This document shows, piece after piece, positions 1-8,498 of a stretch of DNA of 64,000 bases; positions within the stretch are counted from its first letter, which is position 1; every line of letters begins with the position of its first letter. Below the pieces are notes generated by a model, which saw only the letters and a program-made list of their open reading frames with translations, was not told the origin of the DNA and searched no databases. Source of the DNA: Sphingomonas sp. (GTDB lineage Bacteria > Pseudomonadota > Alphaproteobacteria > Sphingomonadales > Sphingomonadaceae); contig NZ_JAIEPC010000014.1 in assembly GCF_019749955.1 (NCBI RefSeq), positions 1-64,000 of the forward strand, written 5' to 3'. Both the position numbers and the translations under genes were made by a program.

Positions 1-656
1 TCATAGGTCGAATAAAAGCCCGTCAGGCGCGTGCGGATATCTTCCGCGAGTGGCACATTGACCGCGCCGCGAAAGCGGTACTCGCTGTCGGTGAAATAGG
101 CCGCTTCGCCATAGCCGCCAAAGGTACTGGTCGGCCGCTTCGACGTGATCGTGATGACACCTGCCGACGCGTTCTTGCCGAACAGCGTTCCCTGCGGGCC
201 GCGCAGCACTTCGAGCTGATCGATATCGACGAGTTCGCTAAAGGCTTCACCAGACCGGCTGTAGACAACGCCATCGACGACGGTCGACACCGATGGCTCG
301 CCCGCGATCGAGAACGTCGCTGTACCGACACCGCGCAGGAACAGCGATTGGTTGAGCGTCGTTCCCGATTTGAGGACGGTGAACGACGGCACCAGATATT
401 GCGCGCTTTCGAGATTGGCCCGGCTGAGGCTGTTGAGCGCATCGCCTGAGACGACAGTGACGGCGACGGGCACGTCCTGCAGCCGCTCGCTGCGCTTTTG
501 CGCGGTGACGACCACCTCAGGGGGGGCGTCTGGATCCGTCGCCTGTTTCGGCGCAGCGGCATCGGCGGGCTTCGCTGGATTGGTCTGTGCGGAAGCGGGC
601 GTTGCGGTCAGTATGGCGAACGTCGCCACCCCCGCCATCAAAACTGTCTTGGTCAT
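1..656 (-). CDS. TonB-dependent receptor, N-terminal part (gene runs off the window start)
   Basis: Minus-strand translation from ATG at 656: MTKTVLMAGVATFAILTATPASAQ signal peptide, then PPEVVVTAQKRSERLQDVPVAVTVV TonB box/plug and LEVLRGPQGTLFGKNASAGVITITSKRP. Confidence 0.93.
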   Translation of the reverse strand, partial: MTKTVLMAGVATFAILTATPASAQTNPAKPADAAAPKQATDPDAPPEVVVTAQKRSERLQDVPVAVTVVSGDALNSLSRANLESAQYLVPSFTVLKSGTTLNQSLFLRGVGTATFSIAGEPSVSTVVDGVVYSRSGEAFSELVDIDQLEVLRGPQGTLFGKNASAGVITITSKRPTSTFGGYGEAAYFTDSEYRFRGAVNVPLAEDIRTRLTGFYSTY

Positions 657-745
657 GTCAATTCCTCCCTCTTACTTATTTGATCGAATTTCGTCGGCGG
701 TGCAGCATTATGCTTTTTTGGGCGCCGCCAAGTCTTGCTTGCTCG

Positions 746-1858
746 CTAAATCCCCATTTCGCCCATGTCGACCACGCGGTGCTCCCGCGCGCTCAGCTCC
801 GCCGCCGCGCCGATTGCGACGGCCATCAATCCGTCATGGGCGGACACCTCGACCGGCCCTTCGCCGCGCACCGCCGCGATGAAGCGCTGGTGCTCATAGA
901 AGGTCGAACCGTGGTGGCTGCCCGCCGCCAGCGCGGCCTGATCGACCTCGACGACACGTCGGCTCGGCTGCTTGGGATTGCCGAAGCCGACCCGGGGCGA
1001 GCGGGTGATCGCGCCTTCGGGAATGAAAACGTCGAGCCGCGCGGCATCGCCGACGGCGGTAATCTCTTCCTGATTTTCGGCGCCATCGGCGAACATCGAC
1101 AGATCGAGCATCGCCCGCACGCCATTGGCGAAATCAACGGTGGTAAAGCTGTTGTCGATGATGTCGGGGCGGCGGCCGTCATAATCTTCGTCGAGGTGGT
1201 TCACGTCCATGCTGCCCGAGCAATAGACGCGCACCGGTTCGCTGCCGGTGATCAGCCGCATCAGATCGAAGAAATGGCAGCATTTTTCGACCATCGTCCC
1301 GCCGGTGTTGGCGGCAAAGCGGTTCCAGTCGCCGACTTTGACCAGAAACGGAAAGCGGTGTTCGCGGATCGACAGCATTTTCAGCGCGCCAATCGCACCG
1401 CCATGAATATCGGCGATGAACGCGGCGGCGGGCGGCATGTAGCGATATTCCATCGCGGTCCAGAAAATGCCCGGCGTCTGCGCTGCCCGATCGACGATCC
1501 AGCGCGCGTCTTCGATCGTCGTCGCGAGCGGCTTTTCGCACAAAATGTGCAACCCCGCGTCGAACAAGGGCACGAGTATGTCGCGGTGGGTGTGGTTGGG
1601 GCTGGCGACGATCACCGCATCGCACCGGCCCGATGCGGCGAGTGCCACCGCGCTGTCGAACGCCTCGACGCCGTCTGCACGCGCGCCGAGCGCCGCGCGC
1701 GCCCAGCCGAGCGAGCTTTCGACCGGGTCGGCGATTGCCGTCACGACCGCGCCGGGGGTAATCGCGAGGTTGTTGAGATGCTCGACACCCATCATCCCGG
1801 TGCCGACCAGGCCATATCGCACTTGCTCTACCAACGCCTGCGCCTCTATGTATGACAA
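746..1858 (-). CDS. Gfo/Idh/MocA family NAD(P)-dependent oxidoreductase (candidate NAD-dependent sulfoquinovosidase by context)
   Basis: N-terminal Rossmann motif RYGLVGTGMMG, CEKPLATTIEDA (EKP motif); 370 aa. True start may be GTG at about 1822. Confidence 0.88.
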   Translation of the reverse strand: MSYIEAQALVEQVRYGLVGTGMMGVEHLNNLAITPGAVVTAIADPVESSLGWARAALGARADGVEAFDSAVALAASGRCDAVIVASPNHTHRDILVPLFDAGLHILCEKPLATTIEDARWIVDRAAQTPGIFWTAMEYRYMPPAAAFIADIHGGAIGALKMLSIREHRFPFLVKVGDWNRFAANTGGTMVEKCCHFFDLMRLITGSEPVRVYCSGSMDVNHLDEDYDGRRPDIIDNSFTTVDFANGVRAMLDLSMFADGAENQEEITAVGDAARLDVFIPEGAITRSPRVGFGNPKQPSRRVVEVDQAALAAGSHHGSTFYEHQRFIAAVRGEGPVEVSAHDGLMAVAIGAAAELSAREHRVVDMGEMGI

Positions 1859-2769
1859 CGATGTCCTATAGTGATCTTACACCCGATTCCCGTCCCCTCG
1901 GCAAGAGCGGATTGGCCGTCAGCCCGATTGCCTGGGGGATGTGGCGCTTTGCCGGTCGCAGCGCCGCTGAAGGGCGCGCGCTGATCGACGCCGTGTTCGA
2001 CGCCGGGGTGACGCTGTTCGATACCGCCGATATTTATGGCTTCGACGGCAGCGGCGGGTTCGGCGATGCCGAGGCTTTGCTCGGCGATGTTTTCGCGGCG
2101 GACCCTTCGCTGCGCGCGCGGATGGTGCTGGCGACCAAGGGCGGGATCACCCCGCCAGTGCCCTATGATTCGAGTGCCGCTTATGTGATGGGCGCACTCG
2201 AGGCTTCGTTGCGGCGGCTGAAGACTGATTATGTCGATCTCTACCAGATCCACCGCCCCGATATCCTCGCGCACCCGCAGGAAGTCGCGCGGACGCTCGA
2301 AGCCATGGTGTCGAGCGGCAAGGTGCGCGCGATCGGCGTGTCGAACCACAGCATCGAGCAGCACCGCGCGCTCGCGACATTTCTGACGATCCCGCTTGCC
2401 TCGACCCAGCCCGAAGTCTCACCGCTCGCGATCGAGCCGATCGAGGGCGGGTTGTTCGACCTCGCCATGGCCGAGGATATGGCGGTGCTTGCCTGGTCAC
2501 CGCTCGGCGGCGGGCGGATCGGCGATCCGCAGGATGACCGCGCCCGCGCGGTCTGTGCGGCGCTCGATGTGGTGGCGCAGGAAGCAGGCGTGTCGCGCGC
2601 TGCCGCCGCCTATAGCTGGATCATGGCGCATCCGGCGCGGGCAATCCCGATCGTCGGCACGCAGAACGCCGCGCGCATCGCCGAAATTCCTGAAGCGTTC
2701 AAATGCCGCTGGACGCGCCAGTCCTGGTACGACGTGCTCGTCGCGTCGCGTGGGGAGCGGCTGCCGTGA
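1852..2769 (+). CDS. Aldo/keto reductase (SmoB-like by context)
   Basis: AKR motifs: LGKSGLAVSPIAWGMWR, FDTADIYG, DYVDLYQIHRPD, IGVSN, WSPLGGG; start may be ATG at 1861. Confidence 0.92.
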   Translation: MTTMSYSDLTPDSRPLGKSGLAVSPIAWGMWRFAGRSAAEGRALIDAVFDAGVTLFDTADIYGFDGSGGFGDAEALLGDVFAADPSLRARMVLATKGGITPPVPYDSSAAYVMGALEASLRRLKTDYVDLYQIHRPDILAHPQEVARTLEAMVSSGKVRAIGVSNHSIEQHRALATFLTIPLASTQPEVSPLAIEPIEGGLFDLAMAEDMAVLAWSPLGGGRIGDPQDDRARAVCAALDVVAQEAGVSRAAAAYSWIMAHPARAIPIVGTQNAARIAEIPEAFKCRWTRQSWYDVLVASRGERLP

Positions 2770-3830
2770 CCGACCTGCCACCGTGCGAAATCAGCTGGTT
2801 CTCGGCGCTGTGCGATGACGATTATGAGTTTCTGGGCGTCCCCGATCCGATGCTCAAATCGAGCTGGGAGCATTGCCGCGACATTGTGATGCAGGCCGAA
2901 ACCGGCGGTTTCGACAATATCCTGCTGCCGTCGGGCTATGCGCTTGGGCTAGACACGACCGCCTTTGCCGCCGGGATTGCGCCGATGCTCCGCCGCCTCG
3001 CGCTGCTGATGGCAGTGCGAGTCGGCGAAAGCTGGCCGCCGCAGCTCGCGCGCCAGATTGCGACGATCGACCGGATGCTCGGCGGGCGGCTGAAAGTGAA
3101 TATCATTTCGTCCGACTTGCCCGGCGAGACGCTCGCCTCGGCGCCGCGCTATGCGCGCACAGTCGAGGCAATGCATATCCTGAAGACCTTGCTCAACGGC
3201 GAGCCGCTCGATCATGTCGGCGAGTTCTGGAAGTTGAAGCTCGACCCGCCGCGCATCGGCACGCTGTCGGGCAAGGCGCCACAGCTCTATTTCGGCGGCC
3301 TGTCCGAAGACGCGCGCGAAGCCGCCGCCAAGGGCTGCGACGTTTACCTCATGTGGCCCGACAAGCGCGAGGTCGTTGCCGAGATCATCGCCGACATGCG
3401 CGCGCGCGCGGCGAAATACGGCCGCACGCTCAAATTCGGCTACCGCGCGCACATGATCGTGCGCGAAAGCGAAAGCGAAGCCCGCGCTTACGCCGCGCGG
3501 CTGTTGTCGAAGCTCGACGATGCGCAGGGTGCCGCGATCCGCGCCAAATCGCTCGATTCGACCTCGGCGGGCGTCGCGGCGCAAGCGGCCTTGCGCGAAG
3601 GTGCCGATGACGAAGGCTATGCCGAGCCGCAGCTCTGGACCGGCATTGGCCGCGCGCGCTCGGGCTGTGGCGCGGCGATCGTCGGCGATCCCGATCAGGT
3701 GCTCGCCAAGCTCAACGATTACCGCGCGATGGGGATCGAAGCGTTCATCCTGTCGGGCTATCCGCACGCCGCCGAGGCCGATCTGGTGGCACGTCACGTG
3801 CTGCCGCACATCGACCACGGCTTGCTCTAG
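2766..3830 (+). CDS. LLM class flavin-dependent (alkanesulfonate/sulfoquinovose-type) monooxygenase
   Basis: GTG start overlapping the AKR stop (GTGA); EISWFSALCDDDYEFLGVPDP..., GGFDNILLPSGYALGLDTTAFAAG, WPPQLARQIATIDRMLGGRLKVNIISSDLPGE typical of SsuD-like bacterial luciferase-fold monooxygenases. Confidence 0.9.
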   Translation: MTDLPPCEISWFSALCDDDYEFLGVPDPMLKSSWEHCRDIVMQAETGGFDNILLPSGYALGLDTTAFAAGIAPMLRRLALLMAVRVGESWPPQLARQIATIDRMLGGRLKVNIISSDLPGETLASAPRYARTVEAMHILKTLLNGEPLDHVGEFWKLKLDPPRIGTLSGKAPQLYFGGLSEDAREAAAKGCDVYLMWPDKREVVAEIIADMRARAAKYGRTLKFGYRAHMIVRESESEARAYAARLLSKLDDAQGAAIRAKSLDSTSAGVAAQAALREGADDEGYAEPQLWTGIGRARSGCGAAIVGDPDQVLAKLNDYRAMGIEAFILSGYPHAAEADLVARHVLPHIDHGLL

Positions 3831-3894
3831 CACCGTGCTTGTCGAAGCGGCTGGGCTCGCCTATCGCGGACTCGATGATCCACGGAGCCTTGGC

Positions 3895-4482
3895 GTGAGC
3901 GATTTGGACCCTTCCCCCCGCCCGCTCGTCGTCGGTATCGGTGGATCGATCGGCGGCGTCGCCTCGACCGAACGCGCGCTCCGCATGGCGCTCGACAGTG
4001 CCGCGCGCGAAGGGTTCGAAACGCGCCTGTTCGGCGGCGATGCACTGGCGCAATTGCCGCTCTATAATCCGAAGACAACCGATCGAACCGAGGCCGAGCG
4101 CGACTTTGTCGATGCCGTGCGGCAAGCGTCAGCGCTGATCATCGCCAGCCCCGGCTATCACGGCAGCCTGTCGGGCCTCGTCAAGAACGCGCTCGACCTG
4201 CTCGAAGAAACCGCGCGCGACGAGCGGCCTTACCTCGCCGACGTGCCCGTTGGCCTGATCGCGACGGCCTATGGCTGGCAGGCGACCGGCAGCACGATCG
4301 CCGCATTGCGCTCGATCGTCCACGCCCTGCGCGGCTGGCCGACGCCCTTTGCGGCGGCGATCAATACGCAGGTCACCAAATTCGACGACGAAGGCGGATC
4401 GAGCGATCCTGCCGTCGGCGAGCAGCTCGCGCTCGTCGGGCGGCAAGTCGCCCGCTTCGCGCCGCTCGCCGCCAATGGCTGA
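3895..4482 (+). CDS. NADPH-dependent FMN reductase family protein
   Basis: VVGIGGSIGGVASTERALRMAL..., LIIASPGYHGSLSGLVKNALDLLEE flavodoxin-like FMN reductase motifs; GTG start at 3895. Confidence 0.88.
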   Translation: MSDLDPSPRPLVVGIGGSIGGVASTERALRMALDSAAREGFETRLFGGDALAQLPLYNPKTTDRTEAERDFVDAVRQASALIIASPGYHGSLSGLVKNALDLLEETARDERPYLADVPVGLIATAYGWQATGSTIAALRSIVHALRGWPTPFAAAINTQVTKFDDEGGSSDPAVGEQLALVGRQVARFAPLAANG

Positions 4483-5671
4483 GCTGTCGCGCCGGGCCGC
4501 ACTGGGCGCGCTCGGCGTGGGCGCCGCCACCGCGCCGCTCTGGGCGCAGCAAATCGCCCAACTCGGCTTCGACAACGGCGCGCGGCCAATCGCCAGCGAC
4601 TTTCCCGAAAAGGGCGCGATGATCGTCCAGCGGACGCGCGCGCCGCTGCTCGAGACGCCGTGGGATGTGTTCGGCCAGCATGTCTTTACCCCGAATGATC
4701 GCTTCTATGTTCGCTGGCATTATCCCGACATTCCGCTGTCGGTCGACACCGCCGCATTTCGCTTGCGGATCGGCGGTGCGGTGGCGACGCCGCGCGCGCT
4801 GTCGCTGGGCGAGTTGCTCAAGCTGCCCCGCGTTGAAATTGCCGCCGTCAACCAATGTTCGGGCAATTCGCGCGGGTTTTTCACCCCCCGCGTTGCGGGC
4901 GCGCAATGGGGCCACGGCGCGATGGGCAATGCGCGCTGGACCGGCGTGCGGTTGAAGGACGTGCTCGACCTCGCCGGGGTGAAGCCGGGTGCGGTCGCGG
5001 TTCGGCTGTCGGGGCTCGACCGCCCACCAATCGACGGCGCGCCGTGGTTCGCCAAGTCGCTCAGCGTCGACCATGCGCGCGACGGCGAGGTGATGATTGC
5101 CTTTGCGATGAACGGCGCAGCCCTGCCGATGCTCAACGGCTTCCCGATCCGCCTTGTCGTGCCGGGCTGGTTCTCAACCTATTGGATCAAGGCGCTCGAC
5201 CGGATCGACGTGCTGACCGCGCCCGACGATAATTTCTGGATGGCCAAGGCCTATAAGATCCCGACGGCGCCCCATGCGAGCGTCGCGCCCGGCACCAAGG
5301 ATTTTGACAGCACCCCGATCGGCGCGATGGTGCCGCGAAGTTTCATCACCAACCTGCGTGACGGCGCGACCTGCAAGGCGGGGCAGCCCTTCTCGCTGGT
5401 CGGCTTGGCGATGGGTGGTGCGGTGGGCGTTGCGCGGGTCGATTATCGCATCGACGACGGGCCGTGGAGCCCGGCAACCTTGGGCATCGATTATGGCCGC
5501 TACAGCTTCCGCAGCTGGACCGCGATCACGCCGCCGCTGTCGCCCGGACGCCAGACGCTGAGCGTGCGCTGCACCGCCAGTGACGGGCGGGTGCAGACGA
5601 GCGACCCGGTGTGGAACCCCAGCGGCTATCAGCGCGGGACGATCGAAACCATTACGGTGCAAGCGTCATGA
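4475..5671 (+). CDS. Molybdopterin-dependent sulfite dehydrogenase/oxidase family protein (SorA-like), Tat signal
   Basis: LSRRAALGALG Tat motif; sulfite-oxidase Moco-domain signature VNQCSGNSRGFFTPRVAGAQWGHGAMGNARWTGVRLKDVL; Mo-co dimerisation domain at C-terminus. Confidence 0.88.
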   Translation: MAELSRRAALGALGVGAATAPLWAQQIAQLGFDNGARPIASDFPEKGAMIVQRTRAPLLETPWDVFGQHVFTPNDRFYVRWHYPDIPLSVDTAAFRLRIGGAVATPRALSLGELLKLPRVEIAAVNQCSGNSRGFFTPRVAGAQWGHGAMGNARWTGVRLKDVLDLAGVKPGAVAVRLSGLDRPPIDGAPWFAKSLSVDHARDGEVMIAFAMNGAALPMLNGFPIRLVVPGWFSTYWIKALDRIDVLTAPDDNFWMAKAYKIPTAPHASVAPGTKDFDSTPIGAMVPRSFITNLRDGATCKAGQPFSLVGLAMGGAVGVARVDYRIDDGPWSPATLGIDYGRYSFRSWTAITPPLSPGRQTLSVRCTASDGRVQTSDPVWNPSGYQRGTIETITVQAS

Positions 5672-6021
5672 CGCGCACGGGGGCAATGCTGGCTATGCTG
5701 TTGCTGTCGGGCTGCGGCGAGCCGCCCACGGCGCAACCTGCCCTGGCGCCGGGCTTCACGTTCGCCAGCAAATCGATCACTCTGCCCGAGGATCGCACGA
5801 CACTCCCCGTGGGCGCTGCTACAGCATTGGTCGCGCAAAACTGCACCGGCTGCCACTCGGCCGAAATGCTCACGACCCAGCCGAAGCTAAACGCCAAGAC
5901 CTGGGCCGCCGAAATTGCCAAGATGCGCACCGTCTATCACGCGCCGATCGACCCTGCGGATGACGAACGGCTGGTCGCGGGGTTGATGGCCTTGCCAACG
6001 CAGGGCTCCCCAAGACCCTGA
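5668..6021 (+). CDS. c-type cytochrome, SorB-like subunit of sulfite dehydrogenase
   Basis: ATGA overlap with the SorA-like gene; lipobox-like LLLSGCGEP; single heme motif CTGCH. Confidence 0.82.
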   Translation: MTRTGAMLAMLLLSGCGEPPTAQPALAPGFTFASKSITLPEDRTTLPVGAATALVAQNCTGCHSAEMLTTQPKLNAKTWAAEIAKMRTVYHAPIDPADDERLVAGLMALPTQGSPRP

Positions 6022-6129
6022 TCAATCCGATCCGGAGCAATTGCTACCAAAGTTTAGCGTAACAGATTCTTGTCGGCGGTGTCGATTTGGGTTAACTGCT
6101 GCGTCAGACAACGACTTCGGGGTAATGCA

Positions 6130-6264
6130 ATGCAGCAGCAGAATCAGGTTAATCAGGTCCAGCCGCGCGCGCCGTGGGCCAAGCCAACCGTACAAATTCT
6201 TGGCCTGAACAAGGCTCAGATCGGGCCCGACGCCAGTTTTGACGGGACGTGCATGCGTTCTTAA
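6130..6264 (+). CDS. Short peptide (44 aa), RiPP-precursor-like, unknown function
   Basis: MQQQNQVNQVQPRAPWAKPTVQILGLNKAQIGPDASFDGTCMRS; leader-like W-x-KP-x(4)-L pattern followed by a Gly-starting tail; followed by hairpin 6275-6295. Confidence 0.55.
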   Translation: MQQQNQVNQVQPRAPWAKPTVQILGLNKAQIGPDASFDGTCMRS

Positions 6265-6510
6265 GCGCTGTCCCGTGGCGTTAATGGAGCGCCACTCAGC
6301 GCGTTGCTGTCGCTTGGCCGGTGATTATATCGCGCATGGCTGATGTCGCTAATCTCTTGCGTTGTCGGCCTTGCGTGCCATCTGCATTGACGTGGCTATC
6401 ATTTCAATAGTTTCCGTTCGCTTTGGTAAAACCGGCGGTTGACCATTTCGGAATCGCAATGATAGCTTGACGACAAATATTCGTCGAAGGTCGACTTTGG
6501 GAGATAGCGC

Positions 6511-7032
6511 ATGTCCGACCCCTTTATTGGCGAAATCAAGCTGTTGCCCTTTGCTTACGCGCCCCAAGGCTGGGCGTTGTGCAATGGCGCGGTTCTCCCG
6601 ATCCAAAGTTACGCCGCGCTTTATTCGTTGATCGGCACGCGCTTCGGCGGTGATGGCAAGACGACTTTCGCGCTACCCAATTTCAACGGTCGCGTCGCGG
6701 TACAGGCGCCGAATATGGCGTCGGGCGGAGTCGGTGGCGCAGAAACGGTCGCGCTGACCCCCGCCACCATTCCACCGCACCTCCACGTCCTGAACGCGGT
6801 CAACGCGCCCGCGACCGCGCTCAATGCGACCGGTATGATGCTGGCGGTCGCGGGTGAAAGTACCGCCTATCCCGGGCCACGGCCAATCTACGGCACCGGC
6901 GCGGTCGATGCGCAGCTCACGGCGGCGACGGTCGACACCGCGGGCGCTGGCGCGGCGCACCCCAATATGCAGCCGTATCTGGTGTTGAACTATTGTATCG
7001 CCACGCAAGGCCTGTACCCGTCACGCCAATAA
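6511..7032 (+). CDS. Tail-collar domain protein (microcystin-dependent MdpB-like), copy 1
   Basis: MSDPFIGEIKLLPFAYAPQGWALCNGAVLPIQSYAALYSLIGTRFGGDGKTTFALPNFNGR tail collar signature. Confidence 0.92.
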   Translation: MSDPFIGEIKLLPFAYAPQGWALCNGAVLPIQSYAALYSLIGTRFGGDGKTTFALPNFNGRVAVQAPNMASGGVGGAETVALTPATIPPHLHVLNAVNAPATALNATGMMLAVAGESTAYPGPRPIYGTGAVDAQLTAATVDTAGAGAAHPNMQPYLVLNYCIATQGLYPSRQ

Positions 7033-7101
7033 CCGACGGCGACATGGTGCCGACGATCTTCGCGTCAGATGCATCATCCGGTCGCCCGCAAGGAGGAATG
7101 A

Positions 7102-7635
7102 ATGGATCCTTTTATCGGAGAAATCCGCCTGTTCGCGGGCAATTATGCCCCGCAGGACTGGGCCATCTGTGACGGCCGCCTGTTGTCGGTGAACGACTAT
7201 CAGGCGCTTTATGCGCTGATCGGCACGACCTATGGCGGGAATGGCACGACCACTTTCGGCCTGCCCGACCTGCGCGGCCGCGTGCCGATCGGTCAAGGCC
7301 AGGGGACGGGTTTGACGGCGCGCACGCTCGGTCAAACCGGCGGCACCGAAAAGGTCTCGCTCAACGCCAGCCAGCTGCCGGCGCACAACCATCTGATCAA
7401 CGCGACGACGACGGCAGCAACGACAACGACGCCGGGCAATTCGGTCAATCTCGCCGCGACGACCGCGCCGACGAGCAATTATCTCGCCGCCGCCGGCGTC
7501 TTTTCGGCCGAGCGCGTGCTCGCACCGGCAACCGTCGGCCAGTCGGGTGCGTCGGCCCAGCACGAGAATATGATGTCGACGATGGCGCTGACCTACATCA
7601 TCAGCCTCAATGGCTTTTTTCCGGCTCGGCCGTAA
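7102..7635 (+). CDS. Tail-collar domain protein (MdpB-like), copy 2
   Basis: MDPFIGEIRLFAGNYAPQDWAICDGRLLSVNDYQALYALIGTTYGGNGTTTFGLPDLRGRVPIGQG. Confidence 0.93.
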   Translation: MDPFIGEIRLFAGNYAPQDWAICDGRLLSVNDYQALYALIGTTYGGNGTTTFGLPDLRGRVPIGQGQGTGLTARTLGQTGGTEKVSLNASQLPAHNHLINATTTAATTTTPGNSVNLAATTAPTSNYLAAAGVFSAERVLAPATVGQSGASAQHENMMSTMALTYIISLNGFFPARP

Positions 7636-7647
7636 AGCGGGGATAAT

Positions 7648-8238
7648 ATGGACAGTTTCATTGGTGAAATCCGCCTTTTTCCCTTTAACTTCGCCCCGAC
7701 TGGCTGGATGGCCTGCAACGGCGCCTCGGTTCAGATCAGCCAGTATCAGGCGCTCTATGCCGTGATTGGCAACACCTTTGGCGGCAGCGGGACCGCGTTC
7801 AATCTGCCCAACCTGAACAACCTCACCAACCCGTCCCTGCCGGGCGCGGCAGTGATGGGCACCGGGACGGGCAGCGGGCTGACCCCGCGCGCGTTGGGCG
7901 CGCGCGTCGGTGCCGACGCAGTCACTCTTTCGACGGCGGAACTTGCAGCGCACAGCCATAATGCGAAGACGCGGGCGTACGTGGGGTCCGACGATGCCAT
8001 TACGACGCCAGCCGGCACCTATCTCGCGCGCGGTGTGGTCAATAATCCGCCGCCGACCGCCGATGCCAATTTCAACACCTATGCTGCGCCGAACGCCGGC
8101 CCGACGGTCGCGTTCCGCGGCCCGTCGATGACGACTTTCCCGGCCACTGGCGGTGGTGGCGCGCACGAGAACCGCCAGCCCTATCTGGCGATGGGTTTCT
8201 TCATTGCCGTCAATGGCGTATGGCCGGTCCGGCCATAA
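7648..8238 (+). CDS. Tail-collar domain protein (MdpB-like), copy 3
   Basis: MDSFIGEIRLFPFNFAPTGWMACNGASVQISQYQALYAVIGNTFGGSGTAFNLPNLNN. Confidence 0.93.
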   Translation: MDSFIGEIRLFPFNFAPTGWMACNGASVQISQYQALYAVIGNTFGGSGTAFNLPNLNNLTNPSLPGAAVMGTGTGSGLTPRALGARVGADAVTLSTAELAAHSHNAKTRAYVGSDDAITTPAGTYLARGVVNNPPPTADANFNTYAAPNAGPTVAFRGPSMTTFPATGGGGAHENRQPYLAMGFFIAVNGVWPVRP

Positions 8239-8252
8239 CAGCGCCGACAGCG

Positions 8253-8326
8253 TGGATGCCCCGTGAGGATTCGAACCTCAATTAACGGAGTCAGAGTCCG
8301 TGGTCTTACCTTTAGACGACGGGGCA
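8253..8326 (-). tRNA. tRNA-Gln (anticodon CTG), CCA encoded
   Basis: Minus strand TGCCCCGTCGTCTAAAGGTAAGACCACGGACTCTGACTCCGTTAATTGAGGTTCGAATCCTCACGGGGCATCCA folds as a cloverleaf: acceptor TGCCCCG/CGGGGCA, anticodon arm ACGGA-CTCTGAC-TCCGT, T arm GAGG-TTCGAAT-CCTC. Confidence 0.92.
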
Positions 8327-8498
8327 ACGCTGGCGCGGCTTAAGCGGGGGACCTGCGGCTGTCAACGCGGGCATTGACGTCTCTCCATTTTTCGCGCCCC
8401 CCACTGCGCTTGCCGCGCCCGCCGCACTGCGGTATCGTTGGCCCCAAGCACCGGAGGGGGCAAAAGCCTCGGGCCGGAAACACTTATGGTGAAACGGC

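Noticed and set aside
587-1855. 422-aa plus-strand ORF antisense to the Gfo/Idh gene
   Set aside because: Spurious high-GC antisense frame; the minus strand has clear Rossmann and EKP motifs.
6511-8238. Tail-collar genes as evidence of a prophage or contractile injection system
   Set aside because: No sheath, tube, baseplate, capsid, terminase, holin or integrase genes nearby; collar-domain proteins of this type occur outside phages.
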